Of a stretch of 64,000 bases of DNA, positions 40,836 through 49,754 are shown piece after piece. Origin of the DNA: Vibrio rotiferianus CAIM 577 = LMG 21460 (lineage in GTDB: Bacteria; Pseudomonadota; Gammaproteobacteria; Enterobacterales; Vibrionaceae); the NCBI RefSeq assembly GCF_002741985.1, contig NZ_APHW01000028.1:35027-99026 (forward strand), in the 5' to 3' direction. A program made the translations under genes and the position numbers. The notes below the pieces were generated by a model. It saw nothing but the letters and a program-made list of their open reading frames with translations, ran no database searches and was not told the origin of the DNA. The stretch's first letter is position 1; each line of letters opens with the position of its first letter.

Positions 40836-42503
40836 TTACTGCGAATCAGGGAACCACTCTTGCAGCAAGTCACGCGAGCGCTCTAGTTCTTTCTGCCATG
40901 AGTTAACGCCAACGACCGTTGGTTTCAACAGAATAACGAGCTCCGTTTTTTGAGTGACGTCTGCCGTATTCCTAAACAAATGTCCCAGAGCAGGTATATC
41001 ACCCAAGAATGGGACCTTTGATGTTTGATTCACGTTTTGTTGTTTCATCAAACCGCCAATCACCACAACATCACCACTTTTCGCTCTAATTACAGAGTCA
41101 GACTCACGGACCGAACTTTTTGCCAATGGTAGCTGAACATTTTGGAAATCACCGCCTAAATTGAGCGTTTTTAACTCTTCCTGAACTTCGATAACCGCAG
41201 GGTGAACATGTAAGAACACACTACCTTTATCATCAATCTGAGGTGTTACGTCTAGAGAAATACCTGAAAAGAATGGCGTTAACTCCACTTCAGGAACCGC
41301 ATTAGAATTCTCTCCGTTTCCTGCATTACTAGATAATTGAGTCACAAAGTATTCATCCGAACCTACTTTTATCACCGATTTCTGATTGTTGGCTGCTGTA
41401 ATTCTCGGGCTAGAAAGGACATTCAAATCCCCTTGTGTCGACATAAAGCTCAGAACTGCATCAAAGTTGCCATCTGAGATTGTGATATTCGTTTGACCAC
41501 CGAGAAGCGTGCCGATAGCATCTAGTCCAGGTAGAGTTGGGATAGGTACACCAGCACCTGGAAGGGTTCCATCCGGATATGGGCGTCCAATCGAAATACT
41601 GCCAGACCCTCCAATTGAAGCTGATATATTTGACCAGTTGATACCTTGCTGATAACCATCACTCAAAGTCACTTCCAGAATCTTTGCTTCTAGAATAACT
41701 TGGCGTTGCATGCGTTGTTGAGAAACACCAAGGAACTCTCTCACTTCTCGGATATCATCAGGAAAAGCTCGTACTGTAATAACACTCGCTTGAGGCGTAA
41801 CAACGACACTCTGACCATTTCCAGAGCCTATGAGACTTGCTACAGCTTGCTGTAATGCAGGCCAAAAATCACTTTCCGTCAACGTTTCAATGCGCGTACC
41901 GCCATTCGCAACAGTCGAGCTATCACTGCTTGAATCAGAATTTGAACTAGATTCGTCTGAATTGCTACCAGAGCTAGATGTACCTGCAGATGCTACAGAA
42001 CCAGTAACTATACTAGTCAATGAGCGGCCAGAGCGCTTAAACTGCAAATAGTCGACAGGAATCGTCACCGTCCGCATACCCGCGGGATACACCTGTAAAA
42101 CCTTGCCAGATTTGACCACATCATAGCCATACATGTTTTGCACGACATTCAGCACTTCATCAAGCGTCACATCCGTTAAGTTAACAGTAATTTTTCCTCT
42201 TACTGCAGGATGAATAGCTACGCTATACTCCGTCCCCTTTACGAGAGAAGCAAAGAAGCTTCTGGCTTCCACTGCATTAGCTTGAATTCGAAAGCGTTTT
42301 ACCATGCCTTCAGAACCAGAAGCACTCGATTCAAGATCTGGCATCAAATCAGCTTCAACGGAAGAAGGGATTTCATCAAGCTGTCTGCTATTTGACTCGT
42401 TGATTGACTCGTTAAGAGCTTGCTTTACTTCTACCGGGTCTCTATGACCCATAGAGCATCCTGCCAACGAAGCAATCACAACTGCTATCACTAATTTACG
42501 CAT
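40836..42503 (-). CDS. mshL: MSHA outer-membrane secretin MshL
   Basis: This 555-residue secretin has a lipoprotein signal with lipobox LAGC (Cys16). An N-terminal STN-type domain (about 80-150) follows, then a Ser-rich linker (about 175-200, mostly Ser/Asp/Gly) and the secretin core ending VPFLGDIPALGHLFRN and LVILLKPTVV. It forms the outer-membrane channel for the pilus. The low-complexity Ser/Asp linker may vary between strains. It follows mshK by 20 bases. Confidence 0.95.
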   Translation of the reverse strand: MRKLVIAVVIASLAGCSMGHRDPVEVKQALNESINESNSRQLDEIPSSVEADLMPDLESSASGSEGMVKRFRIQANAVEARSFFASLVKGTEYSVAIHPAVRGKITVNLTDVTLDEVLNVVQNMYGYDVVKSGKVLQVYPAGMRTVTIPVDYLQFKRSGRSLTSIVTGSVASAGTSSSGSNSDESSSNSDSSSDSSTVANGGTRIETLTESDFWPALQQAVASLIGSGNGQSVVVTPQASVITVRAFPDDIREVREFLGVSQQRMQRQVILEAKILEVTLSDGYQQGINWSNISASIGGSGSISIGRPYPDGTLPGAGVPIPTLPGLDAIGTLLGGQTNITISDGNFDAVLSFMSTQGDLNVLSSPRITAANNQKSVIKVGSDEYFVTQLSSNAGNGENSNAVPEVELTPFFSGISLDVTPQIDDKGSVFLHVHPAVIEVQEELKTLNLGGDFQNVQLPLAKSSVRESDSVIRAKSGDVVVIGGLMKQQNVNQTSKVPFLGDIPALGHLFRNTADVTQKTELVILLKPTVVGVNSWQKELERSRDLLQEWFPDSQ

Positions 42504-42523
42504 ATCTGTTTAGGCTCTGATTT

Positions 42524-42856
42524 TTATTGTTTTACATTTAAACGAAAAAGCTCGAGTTTCCAGTCTCGGTCACCACGCTTTAAAGTCACATATTCACTAT
42601 TAATACTGGCAACACGGTAACCATTTAAAGAATGCCCTTGTTCTACGATCTTATTGTTAATAATTGCAATACATGGCATATCTGGCTTACACACAATACT
42701 ATTTAGTGTTGGCAATCGATACTTCCGTTTTACTGTTGAATTAGCTTGAGTTGGTTTCTCCCAACCTAGAGGTGCCGTAGGATCTTGTTCAGCGGCACAA
42801 ATGCTCGGCGCGCTAATAGAACCGATAATCATCGCTAGGACTATTTTTTTATCCAC
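42524..42856 (-). CDS. mshK: MSHA biogenesis protein MshK
   Basis: This 110-residue protein has a signal peptide (MDKKIVLAMIIGSISAPSICAA). Its small domain has two cysteines (SIVCKPDMPCIAI) and a C-terminal beta segment SEYVTLKRGDRDWKLELF. It resembles a short PilP-like partner of the secretin. It is identified by place between mshJ and mshL. Its start overlaps the mshJ stop by eight bases. Confidence 0.85.
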   Translation of the reverse strand: MDKKIVLAMIIGSISAPSICAAEQDPTAPLGWEKPTQANSTVKRKYRLPTLNSIVCKPDMPCIAIINNKIVEQGHSLNGYRVASINSEYVTLKRGDRDWKLELFRLNVKQ

Positions 42857-43499
42857 CGATAAACTCCTCTTGAGAGCCCAAAGTGTATACTTCCAACACC
42901 AAATTAGCCTTTGGGTAATCCTCCACTTGGTAAGTGAAGTTGCGCCAATAATAACTCACTGGAAGTTGTTCAAGTTTCTTTAGATAACTGGCAATAGAAA
43001 AGTAGTCACCGCTCAACTCTAGGCGTACAGGGTGCACGTAATACCCCGAGTACTGCGCCGCCTCTTTATCAGACGTAATTGGCTCTGCTTTCAATGTATT
43101 CAAGCTGATCAAATGCACTCCTGATTGCTGCTCTAAAACACTTTGTAGCAGCTCTGCCATTTGAGAAGGTGTAATCAAGTGCTCAATGATTTGCGACAGT
43201 TGCATTGATAAGTGCTGACTCTCTGATAGTAATTGTGCAATAGCTTGATCAACTTCAGCATTGGGATCTTTCTTCAATTGAGCTTGAACACGTAACGTTT
43301 CAATTTCAATCTGTTGATTACTCTGCTTTTGGGTATTTAGTTGCCTATTGCTGCTATTTACACTATCTAACTTCGGCTCTAATACCATAGTAAACAGCAA
43401 CATAACTATCGTCACGAATCCACAAGCAGCAATTAGCCCTTTCTCTCGTGCGCTTAATTCGTCAAAGCGCTCTTCTAATGAAGACCAAACATCATTCAT
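42849..43499 (-). CDS. mshJ: MSHA biogenesis protein MshJ (PilO-like)
   Basis: This 216-residue protein has one N-terminal membrane helix (about 22-40, LIAACGFVTIVMLLFTMVLE). A coiled coil (about 47-95) follows, then a ferredoxin-like periplasmic domain. This is the layout of PilO/GspM alignment-complex proteins. ATG overlaps the mshI stop as ATGA. It should pair with MshI in the inner-membrane alignment complex. Confidence 0.88.
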   Translation of the reverse strand: MNDVWSSLEERFDELSAREKGLIAACGFVTIVMLLFTMVLEPKLDSVNSSNRQLNTQKQSNQQIEIETLRVQAQLKKDPNAEVDQAIAQLLSESQHLSMQLSQIIEHLITPSQMAELLQSVLEQQSGVHLISLNTLKAEPITSDKEAAQYSGYYVHPVRLELSGDYFSIASYLKKLEQLPVSYYWRNFTYQVEDYPKANLVLEVYTLGSQEEFIGG

Positions 43500-44944
43500 T
43501 CTTGTGTCTCCTTGCGAGTACTCAACTCAAATGTCACTACCCCTTTCTCGGTACGACCAATCGCAACATCATCAAAGGTGCGCCCTACCAAGCTAATCTC
43601 ATTCTTGAATTGCCCCACCCAATCAGGTATAGCTCGAGGTGTCCTTGCGAGACCTTTTATATCAAGTTGCTCTTGGGCAATATGAATACCTGAAATAGAG
43701 ATGTTGTTATTACTTAACTTCGCAAGAGAAGTCATAACACCTGAATAACCAATGCGCTGTGAATCATCATACTTGCCTACAGCAGTTAGTGAATCTCGCT
43801 TAGCTTGAACCTCTTTTTCGAGACGAGCTTGCGCAGCTAACTTGTTAGCATCAGGCTTAAGCTTTCTCAATTGAGCGTTATAACGGTCTAGTTCTGATTT
43901 AAGAATGTCACCCTTACTTTTGGCGATATTTATTTGGTCATCAACGCCTTGATATTGCCAACTGACATAGCCATATGACAGCACAATAACCAACGCTGCT
44001 GCTGCCCAAGACATCGCAACATTTTTAAGAGTAAGCAACCTCTTTTTAGGCTTCAGGTAGCTAGGAAATAAGTTAACTCGCCACTCAGAGACAAGTGATG
44101 CCGTCTCCGCTAAGACATGACCTGATAGCTCATGCGCTTCTCCAATTAAGGCTGATACTTTGGTGCTAATTCGGTAATTTAGAGACTGCGATAGTTCGTT
44201 TTCATCCTCTTCATCACAACATACTTTGAGCTGATGTAGCTGCACATTGCGAACCTGTGAAGATAAATAGTCAATTGAGCGTTGAAGCTCTAGTGACAAA
44301 CTATCCATCTGTAAATCAGTAGATGGCACCCCCGTCAACGGTGATGTCACACTTCTTATCGTGCGGTTAAACATCATTGTATGTTCAACAAAGGCGCTGA
44401 TTCTAAAGTGCCCCTTACATGAACGTTGCAGCAGTAGAAAATTACCCAATTCCCCTGACGCTCTTCCCCACACTTCATCTTCAGGAACGATGGTGTTAAG
44501 TGACAACTGATAGCGTTCAGAAAGCAACATCAATTTATCTAAAATCTTTCTTGGCAACACATAAGTTTGAACTTTCGTCGAGTTGGGTAACTCCACAGCA
44601 TCAGCAACGATGTCAATCGCTCGTTCTGATATCAACTCCTTTAATAAGAATGGCAAGGCTGACGGCCACTCCTGGCGAGGCATAGATGGCTTATCAATCT
44701 GATAGATCTGATAGAAATTGTGTGACAAGACAACTGTCAGTGAGTCATAAGAGCTAGCAGCAACACTTAAAGCCTGTTCGCACGATTTCTCCCAATTTCC
44801 ATCAGAGATATCAAATCTGGCTGGGCTAGCACTTTTTGCTGACGCGGATAAATAAACAGCATCAGGCTGTATCACCATAAAGCAGGTTCTTCCACCAGCA
44901 GAAGAACCAGTAATTCTATTGAGTAATCCGTGTAGTCTTTTCAT
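43496..44944 (-). CDS. mshI: MSHA biogenesis protein MshI (PilM/PilN-like)
   Basis: This 482-residue protein has an actin-like cytosolic region of PilM type (about 15-290), followed by a membrane helix (about 308-326, MSWAAAALVIVLSYGYVSW), a coiled coil and a PilN/GspL-like periplasmic domain. It looks like a fusion of roles split between PilM and PilN in type IVa pili. It follows mshH by two bases and is coupled to mshJ. Confidence 0.9.
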   Translation of the reverse strand: MKRLHGLLNRITGSSAGGRTCFMVIQPDAVYLSASAKSASPARFDISDGNWEKSCEQALSVAASSYDSLTVVLSHNFYQIYQIDKPSMPRQEWPSALPFLLKELISERAIDIVADAVELPNSTKVQTYVLPRKILDKLMLLSERYQLSLNTIVPEDEVWGRASGELGNFLLLQRSCKGHFRISAFVEHTMMFNRTIRSVTSPLTGVPSTDLQMDSLSLELQRSIDYLSSQVRNVQLHQLKVCCDEEDENELSQSLNYRISTKVSALIGEAHELSGHVLAETASLVSEWRVNLFPSYLKPKKRLLTLKNVAMSWAAAALVIVLSYGYVSWQYQGVDDQINIAKSKGDILKSELDRYNAQLRKLKPDANKLAAQARLEKEVQAKRDSLTAVGKYDDSQRIGYSGVMTSLAKLSNNNISISGIHIAQEQLDIKGLARTPRAIPDWVGQFKNEISLVGRTFDDVAIGRTEKGVVTFELSTRKETQE

Positions 44945-44946
44945 TC

Positions 44947-46962
44947 TTATCTATTATTTTTTCGCCAGCGATTTCTGCGCCCAGGCTTAATCTGAGCATC
45001 AGATTGAACTTCTTTCTTAGCATCAATTATTGGAAATAAACGAACTTCAGATGAGAAATAACGTCCTTGTACTCCATATATACCTAGTTCAACTAGAGCA
45101 TCTAGCTCTTGTTTGCTTTCAACTCCAACTGCAATAATCCTCGTACGACTATTTTCAGCGGCTCCTAGCATGCTACGAATAAACAGTTGGTTTTCATGTC
45201 TTTGGTCTATTTTTGTCACCAAACTACGGTGCAGCTTGAGATAATGGATGTCCACCTCTTTTAGGTAATGCGTGCTCACAATCGTACGCCCCGCTTGCCC
45301 AACGATTAGGCGACACCCCAAACCAGACAGCATTTTAGCGACTGGCCGCATAAAATCTAAGTGTCTTACAAATTGCGCCTCAACAAACTCAAAAATGAGA
45401 CACTTTCGGCTCTCTGTTGACAACTGTAGTAGTTCATCCCGTAACCACTTAAAGTGTTCTCGCTGCCCAAAAGGGGGAACATTTAAATTGATGGTAAAAT
45501 GGGTATCACCGTGGCTTTGTTGCTTATAATGCTGTAAAAACTGAGTCACGACAGCACGGTCCATTTGTGCTTCGTAACCAACCTGTCGGACAGCAGAGAT
45601 AAATCGAGAGGCCTTCACAATCCCATTCTCTGGATCCTGAATACGGCATGTTACCTCTTCGTGAAGCACTTTTTTATGCGACGAATCACTTATTGAAAAA
45701 GCAGATTGTGCGTAGAGTATCACATTTTCAGGCGTTAATGCTGCATCAAAAAGCGTACGCCACCTGACACTACCTCGAACGTCCTCATAATGACTCAATT
45801 TCTTGAATCGACTCCAGTTATTGTTATTTTGTAATTGAGCGCTACGTAAAGCTGTCTCCGCTTCATCGATAATTTGGCTATGACGCTCACCTTCCTTGTA
45901 CATCGTGATGCCAATATGGCACCAGTTATCAATGTCTAAAGGCGCTGGAGGTACTAACTTTTCGAGTTGACGAATACATTGAGATGCAAGATTGGCGACA
46001 TCTTTGGCAGACTGATGCGGCAAAAACAAAGCAAAGTCAGCCTCATAATAACGAGAAAAAACCACATCAGGAAAACGCTGAACCAGATTAGAGATTAAGC
46101 TCCCTACTTCGACAATGAAGTCATCGCTAGACTGCTTATCTAGCTCTTCTTGAACCGATTTCCAATCTTGAATACGCAGCAATAGCACGGCCCCTCTTGA
46201 ACCACTTTCAAGCAATGCCGATTCAAGTTTGCTGTCAAAAAGGACACGGTTTGCAGTACCTGTTAACTTATCAAGAAACGTCTGCGTACGAATGAAAGTA
46301 TCGAATCGACTTCTTTCTTGGCGAGCATCTTGTAGTTCCTCAATCAAGACATCTAAGGCTTCGCTAGCAGTATACGGCCACTCTCGTTCATCACCTTTAG
46401 CATATTGCTCCACTCGTCCTGCTAGGATCATACGACCACGCTCTTCCAGCATCTCTGAACCAGCTAGCTGCTCTTTCAGCCATGCTACACCACGCAGCAA
46501 GCAAAAGATGATCAATACAACAGCTAAAGTGATAGACCATAGCGCTTGCATGGAGTAGCCATAACCTAAATAAGGAGGAACCACTTTAAAATGAATGACG
46601 TAGTTTTGGTTATGAGCTAATCGATAATCTTGTTCAAACAAGATCGAAGGGTCGACATGATGTGATGTGTCTTTGAAACGATACACAACTGCATCATTCG
46701 CGAATAGAGTCATTTCAACGATGTTACTTGCCTGCAGCATCTTCGGCATCCAGCGCTGCATAGAATAAGCCGCGTCAGGATCTTCCATCTCTTTGTCAAC
46801 GACCTCAACAATCCCTTCTAAATAGTGATTGAGATACTCTTGTCCGAGTCGTTTGAAAGAGAGGGTGCCACCAACAAACAAGATAAACATTGCGCATATT
46901 ACGATCATAGTGACAAAAGCCACCAGTCGTGTGCTTAGCTTTAGAGTAGGGGTATACCTCAT
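44947..46962 (-). CDS. csrD: MshH/CsrD, degenerate GGDEF-EAL regulator
   Basis: This 671-residue protein has two membrane helices (about 13-35 and 145-165) around a small periplasmic domain, then a HAMP-like segment, a GGDEF-type and an EAL-type domain. The GGDEF site reads SRYYEADFALFLP, and the EAL region begins with YAQSAFSI; the catalytic motifs are altered. CsrD in E. coli targets the sRNAs CsrB/C for RNase E decay without enzymatic c-di-GMP turnover. ATG 46962 is chosen because an upstream TTG would collide with the AAGGAA site. It is first in the MSHA secretion operon. Confidence 0.92.
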   Translation of the reverse strand: MRYTPTLKLSTRLVAFVTMIVICAMFILFVGGTLSFKRLGQEYLNHYLEGIVEVVDKEMEDPDAAYSMQRWMPKMLQASNIVEMTLFANDAVVYRFKDTSHHVDPSILFEQDYRLAHNQNYVIHFKVVPPYLGYGYSMQALWSITLAVVLIIFCLLRGVAWLKEQLAGSEMLEERGRMILAGRVEQYAKGDEREWPYTASEALDVLIEELQDARQERSRFDTFIRTQTFLDKLTGTANRVLFDSKLESALLESGSRGAVLLLRIQDWKSVQEELDKQSSDDFIVEVGSLISNLVQRFPDVVFSRYYEADFALFLPHQSAKDVANLASQCIRQLEKLVPPAPLDIDNWCHIGITMYKEGERHSQIIDEAETALRSAQLQNNNNWSRFKKLSHYEDVRGSVRWRTLFDAALTPENVILYAQSAFSISDSSHKKVLHEEVTCRIQDPENGIVKASRFISAVRQVGYEAQMDRAVVTQFLQHYKQQSHGDTHFTINLNVPPFGQREHFKWLRDELLQLSTESRKCLIFEFVEAQFVRHLDFMRPVAKMLSGLGCRLIVGQAGRTIVSTHYLKEVDIHYLKLHRSLVTKIDQRHENQLFIRSMLGAAENSRTRIIAVGVESKQELDALVELGIYGVQGRYFSSEVRLFPIIDAKKEVQSDAQIKPGRRNRWRKNNR

Positions 46963-47134
46963 GAATACCAAATTCCTTTTCTATTCACCATATACCTTAT
47001 TGAATTACTTATACTTGATAACAAAACACTAAACAATCGGATTAATCTGATTGTGAGACGCTATAGCAAAATCACCATTTTACTACGCATTGAAGAGCTA
47101 AAAATGCGATCTGATGCAGACGCTCTTCCAAGCA

Positions 47135-47163
47135 ATAAAAAAGCCGCGATATTCGCGGCTCTT
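47135..47163 (-). terminator. Terminator after ssb
   Basis: AGCCGCGA and TCGCGGCT pair around a short loop, and a T-run follows on the minus strand. It separates ssb from the MSHA operon, so that operon needs its own promoter in the 46963-47134 gap. Confidence 0.87.
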
Positions 47164-47178
47164 TACTAGACGTATTGC

Positions 47179-47724
47179 TTAGAACGGAATATCGTCATCA
47201 AAATCCATAGGCGGCTCATTGTATTGCTGCTGTGGTTGCTGCGGAGCCTGTTGTTGAGGTTGCTGCTGTGGAGCATTATACTGCTGCTGAGCAGGTTGCT
47301 GAGGTTGACCCCAACCACCTTGTTGTTGTTGCTGCTGTTGCTGACCACCACCCATCGGTGCGCCACCTTGAGCACGGCCGCCAAGCATTTGCATAACGCC
47401 GTTGAATCCTTGAACAACAACTTCTGTCGTATAGCGGTCTTGACCATTTTGGTCTTGCCATTTACGTGTTTGAAGTTGACCTTCAACGTAAACCTGAGAG
47501 CCTTTGCGCAGGTACTCACCAGCTACTTCAGCCAATTTTCCAAACAAAGCCACACGGTGCCACTCTGTTTTTTCACGCTGTTCACCAGTCGCTTTGTCAC
47601 GCCATGACTCTGAAGTTGCAATCGTGATGTTTGCTACAGCACCACCGTTAGGCATGTAACGAATTTCAGGGTCGTTACCAAGATTCCCCACCAAAATAAC
47701 TTTGTTAATTCCACGGCTGGCCAT
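47179..47724 (-). CDS. ssb: Single-stranded DNA-binding protein
   Basis: This 181-residue SSB has the OB fold (about 1-110, start [20 protein letters not shown]), a Gln/Gly/Pro-rich linker (about 120-170, including a run of eight Gln) and the acidic partner-binding tip MDFDDDIPF. The linker is encoded by many CAG/CAA codons and may vary in length between strains. It is divergent from qstR rather than directly from uvrA, unlike E. coli. Confidence 0.98.
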   Translation of the reverse strand: MASRGINKVILVGNLGNDPEIRYMPNGGAVANITIATSESWRDKATGEQREKTEWHRVALFGKLAEVAGEYLRKGSQVYVEGQLQTRKWQDQNGQDRYTTEVVVQGFNGVMQMLGGRAQGGAPMGGGQQQQQQQQGGWGQPQQPAQQQYNAPQQQPQQQAPQQPQQQYNEPPMDFDDDIPF

Positions 47725-48001
47725 GATGTGCTCCGTTTCACTCTGGATGTATTAAAAATTAAGCGCATTAGAATAACACGCTTTGCTGACTTGATTAAAG
47801 CCCAATTAGATTGTCAGTCATTCACCAAATATCTGGAACTAAAATCTCTTTTCTTGATTAAGGAGTAGCAAATGTGAATCACATTACATCATTCGTTTCT
47901 TTAGGCTTTGAAACTAAACGCAATTCTCTTCAAAGCCACTAGTTCATTTGCAGATTTGATGTCACCGTTATTCCAATCATATTAACTGGAGTAACCTGCT
48001 C
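47725..48001. promoter_or_regulatory. Divergent ssb/qstR control region
   Basis: These 277 bases must hold the promoters of ssb (minus) and qstR (plus). A small palindrome, TGTGAATCACA, is at 47873-47883; its spacing is too short for CRP. I see no good LexA box for ssb and no clear HapR/LuxR-type palindrome. Functional sites remain unassigned. Confidence 0.4.
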
Positions 48002-48646
48002 ATGAGAAAATCTGCTTATGCGAGAAAACTCTTTCTTATCAGCTTAAAACAAGATGAAAGTTCTCAGCTAACACAGCTGAAGAAATATGCTGATATGGAT
48101 ATTCCTCTCATTGGTATTGATGACCTTATGGAAGCCAACCCTAAGCACCGCAATAAGATCTTACTCATTGATTTTGAAGAACACAAAGACTTGATTCTTT
48201 CGATTAAGAATCTTCCATTAGTATGGAAGAACTTTGAAACAATCATATTTAACGTCCCAAAACGCCTAACTACGGACGAGTTACTCTCGTTCGGCCAGCT
48301 AAAAGGACTGTTCTATAAAGAAGATAGTGCTGAAAATATCGCAGAGGGATTCAAAGAAATCATAAACGGCCAAAACTGGTTGCCTAGGAATGTCACGAGC
48401 CAACTTTTGCACTACTATCGCAATGTCGTCAGCTCCCATACCACTCCAGCAACCGTTGACCTCACCATTCGCGAGTTACAAGTTTTACGCTGTTTGCAAG
48501 CAGGAGCCTCCAATTGCCAGATGGCAGAAGAGTTATTTGTCAGTGAATTCACAATAAAGTCGCACCTATACCAAATTTTTAAAAAGTTATCCGTCAAAAA
48601 TCGGGTTCAAGCGATAGCATGGGCAGATCAGAATTTGCTGTCATAA
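48002..48646 (+). CDS. qstR: LuxR-type competence/T6SS regulator QstR
   Basis: This 214-residue protein has an atypical N-terminal receiver-like domain (about 1-135, without a clear phospho-acceptor triad) and a C-terminal LuxR HTH (about 150-212: TIRELQVLRCLQAG and EFTIKSHLYQIFKKL). It lies between ssb and galU, exactly where VC0396 (qstR) lies in V. cholerae. There QstR is made under TfoX and HapR control and activates DNA uptake and type VI secretion genes. The name is based on position and family; VpsT/CsgD-like relatives are the alternative. Confidence 0.82.
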   Translation: MRKSAYARKLFLISLKQDESSQLTQLKKYADMDIPLIGIDDLMEANPKHRNKILLIDFEEHKDLILSIKNLPLVWKNFETIIFNVPKRLTTDELLSFGQLKGLFYKEDSAENIAEGFKEIINGQNWLPRNVTSQLLHYYRNVVSSHTTPATVDLTIRELQVLRCLQAGASNCQMAEELFVSEFTIKSHLYQIFKKLSVKNRVQAIAWADQNLLS

Positions 48647-48745
48647 ATCCCTGTTTTCGTACTTTATTCATAATAATTACACATCGAGCATGGTAAAGTA
48701 CTCCAATATCTACAGGCTAGATAATCGAATAACAAAGGATCATAT

Positions 48746-49617
48746 ATGATAAAAAATGCTTGTTCCCCGCAGCGGGTTATGGGACCCGCTTTCTTCCCGC
48801 AACTAAGTCTATGCCAAAAGAAATGATGCCTGTCGTGAACAAGCCACTGATTGAATACGGTGTAGAAGAGGCGATCCAAGCGGGTATGAACGGCATGTGT
48901 ATCGTAACAGGTCGTGGCAAGCACTCTATCATGGACCACTTTGATAAAAACTACGAACTGGAACATCAGATCAGTGGAACCAACAAAGAAGAGCTATTGG
49001 TTGATATCCGTGAAATCATTGATTCAGCTAACTTTACCTACATCCGTCAACGTGAAATGAAAGGTTTAGGCCATGCAATCCTAACAGGCCGCGAACTAGT
49101 TGGAGACAACCCATTTGCAGTAGTTCTGGCTGATGATCTTTGTGTAAACGAAAAGGAAGGCGTTTTAGCTCAAATGGTCGCACTGTTTAAGCAATTCCGT
49201 TGCTCAATCGTTGCTGTCCAAGAGGTTCCCGAAGAAGAAACTCACAAATACGGCGTTATCTCTGGTGAGATGATTAAAGACGATATCTACCGCGTAGACG
49301 ACATGGTAGAAAAGCCAGAGCAAGGTACTGCGCCAAGCAACCTAGCAATCATCGGTCGCTATATCCTGACTCCAGATATTTTCGAACTGATTGAAAATAC
49401 TGAACCTGGTAAAGGTGGTGAGATCCAAATCACTGACGCATTGCTTAAGCAAGCGAAAGCAGGTTGTGTATTGGCGTACAAATTTAAGGGTCAACGTTTC
49501 GACTGTGGTAGCGTAGAAGGTTACATCGAAGCCACAAACTACTGCTTCGAAAACCTGTACCTAAAAGACGAAAAGAAGTCTGAGCTAGGTAAACACGCAA
49601 CGAAGAAAGAAGTATAA
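48746..49617 (+). CDS. galU: UTP-glucose-1-phosphate uridylyltransferase GalU, apparent start frameshift
   Basis: GalU makes UDP-glucose for LPS, capsule and exopolysaccharide. The body (LFPAAGYGTRFLPATK, then DDLCVNE and GEIQITDAL) is complete. The natural start ATG 48746, with AAGGA six bases before it, reads MIKNACS in its own frame. The expected MIKKCLFPAAG needs one more A: the tract after ATGAT has six A where seven are needed. The body frame is otherwise open from TTG 48760 (286-residue form starting after KKC), without a good ribosome-binding site. The cause may be a sequencing error in the homopolymer, a true deletion, or slippage control. Confidence 0.9.
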
Positions 49618-49640
49618 ATAGCTCAAACTTACTGATTCTA

Positions 49641-49669
49641 AAGCCCAGCTAAATGCTGGGCTTTCTTTT
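49641..49669 (+). terminator. Terminator of galU
   Basis: AAGCCCAGC and GCTGGGCTT pair around a five-base loop followed by TCTTTTA. It runs straight into the LexA box of uvrA. Confidence 0.85.
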
Positions 49670-49688
49670 ACTGTTTTTTTGTCCAGTA
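49669..49688. promoter_or_regulatory. LexA box upstream of uvrA
   Basis: The site TACTGT-N8-CCAGTA differs from the LexA consensus CTGT-N8-ACAG at one core base, and the flanking TA/TA are also matched. It lies 67 bases before the uvrA ATG, as expected for SOS control. Confidence 0.75.
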
Positions 49689-49754
49689 TTTTCTTTGCAC
49701 ATTTCTCACACTATGTAATACTTGCGTCACTTGGTTATACATAGAGCAAAAACG

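Noticed and set aside
47224..47607. 127-codon open frame opposite ssb
   Set aside because: Its Leu-rich run is only the complement of the Gln codons of the SSB linker.
47873..47883. TGTGAATCACA palindrome as a CRP site
   Set aside because: CRP half-sites need six bases between them; here there is one.
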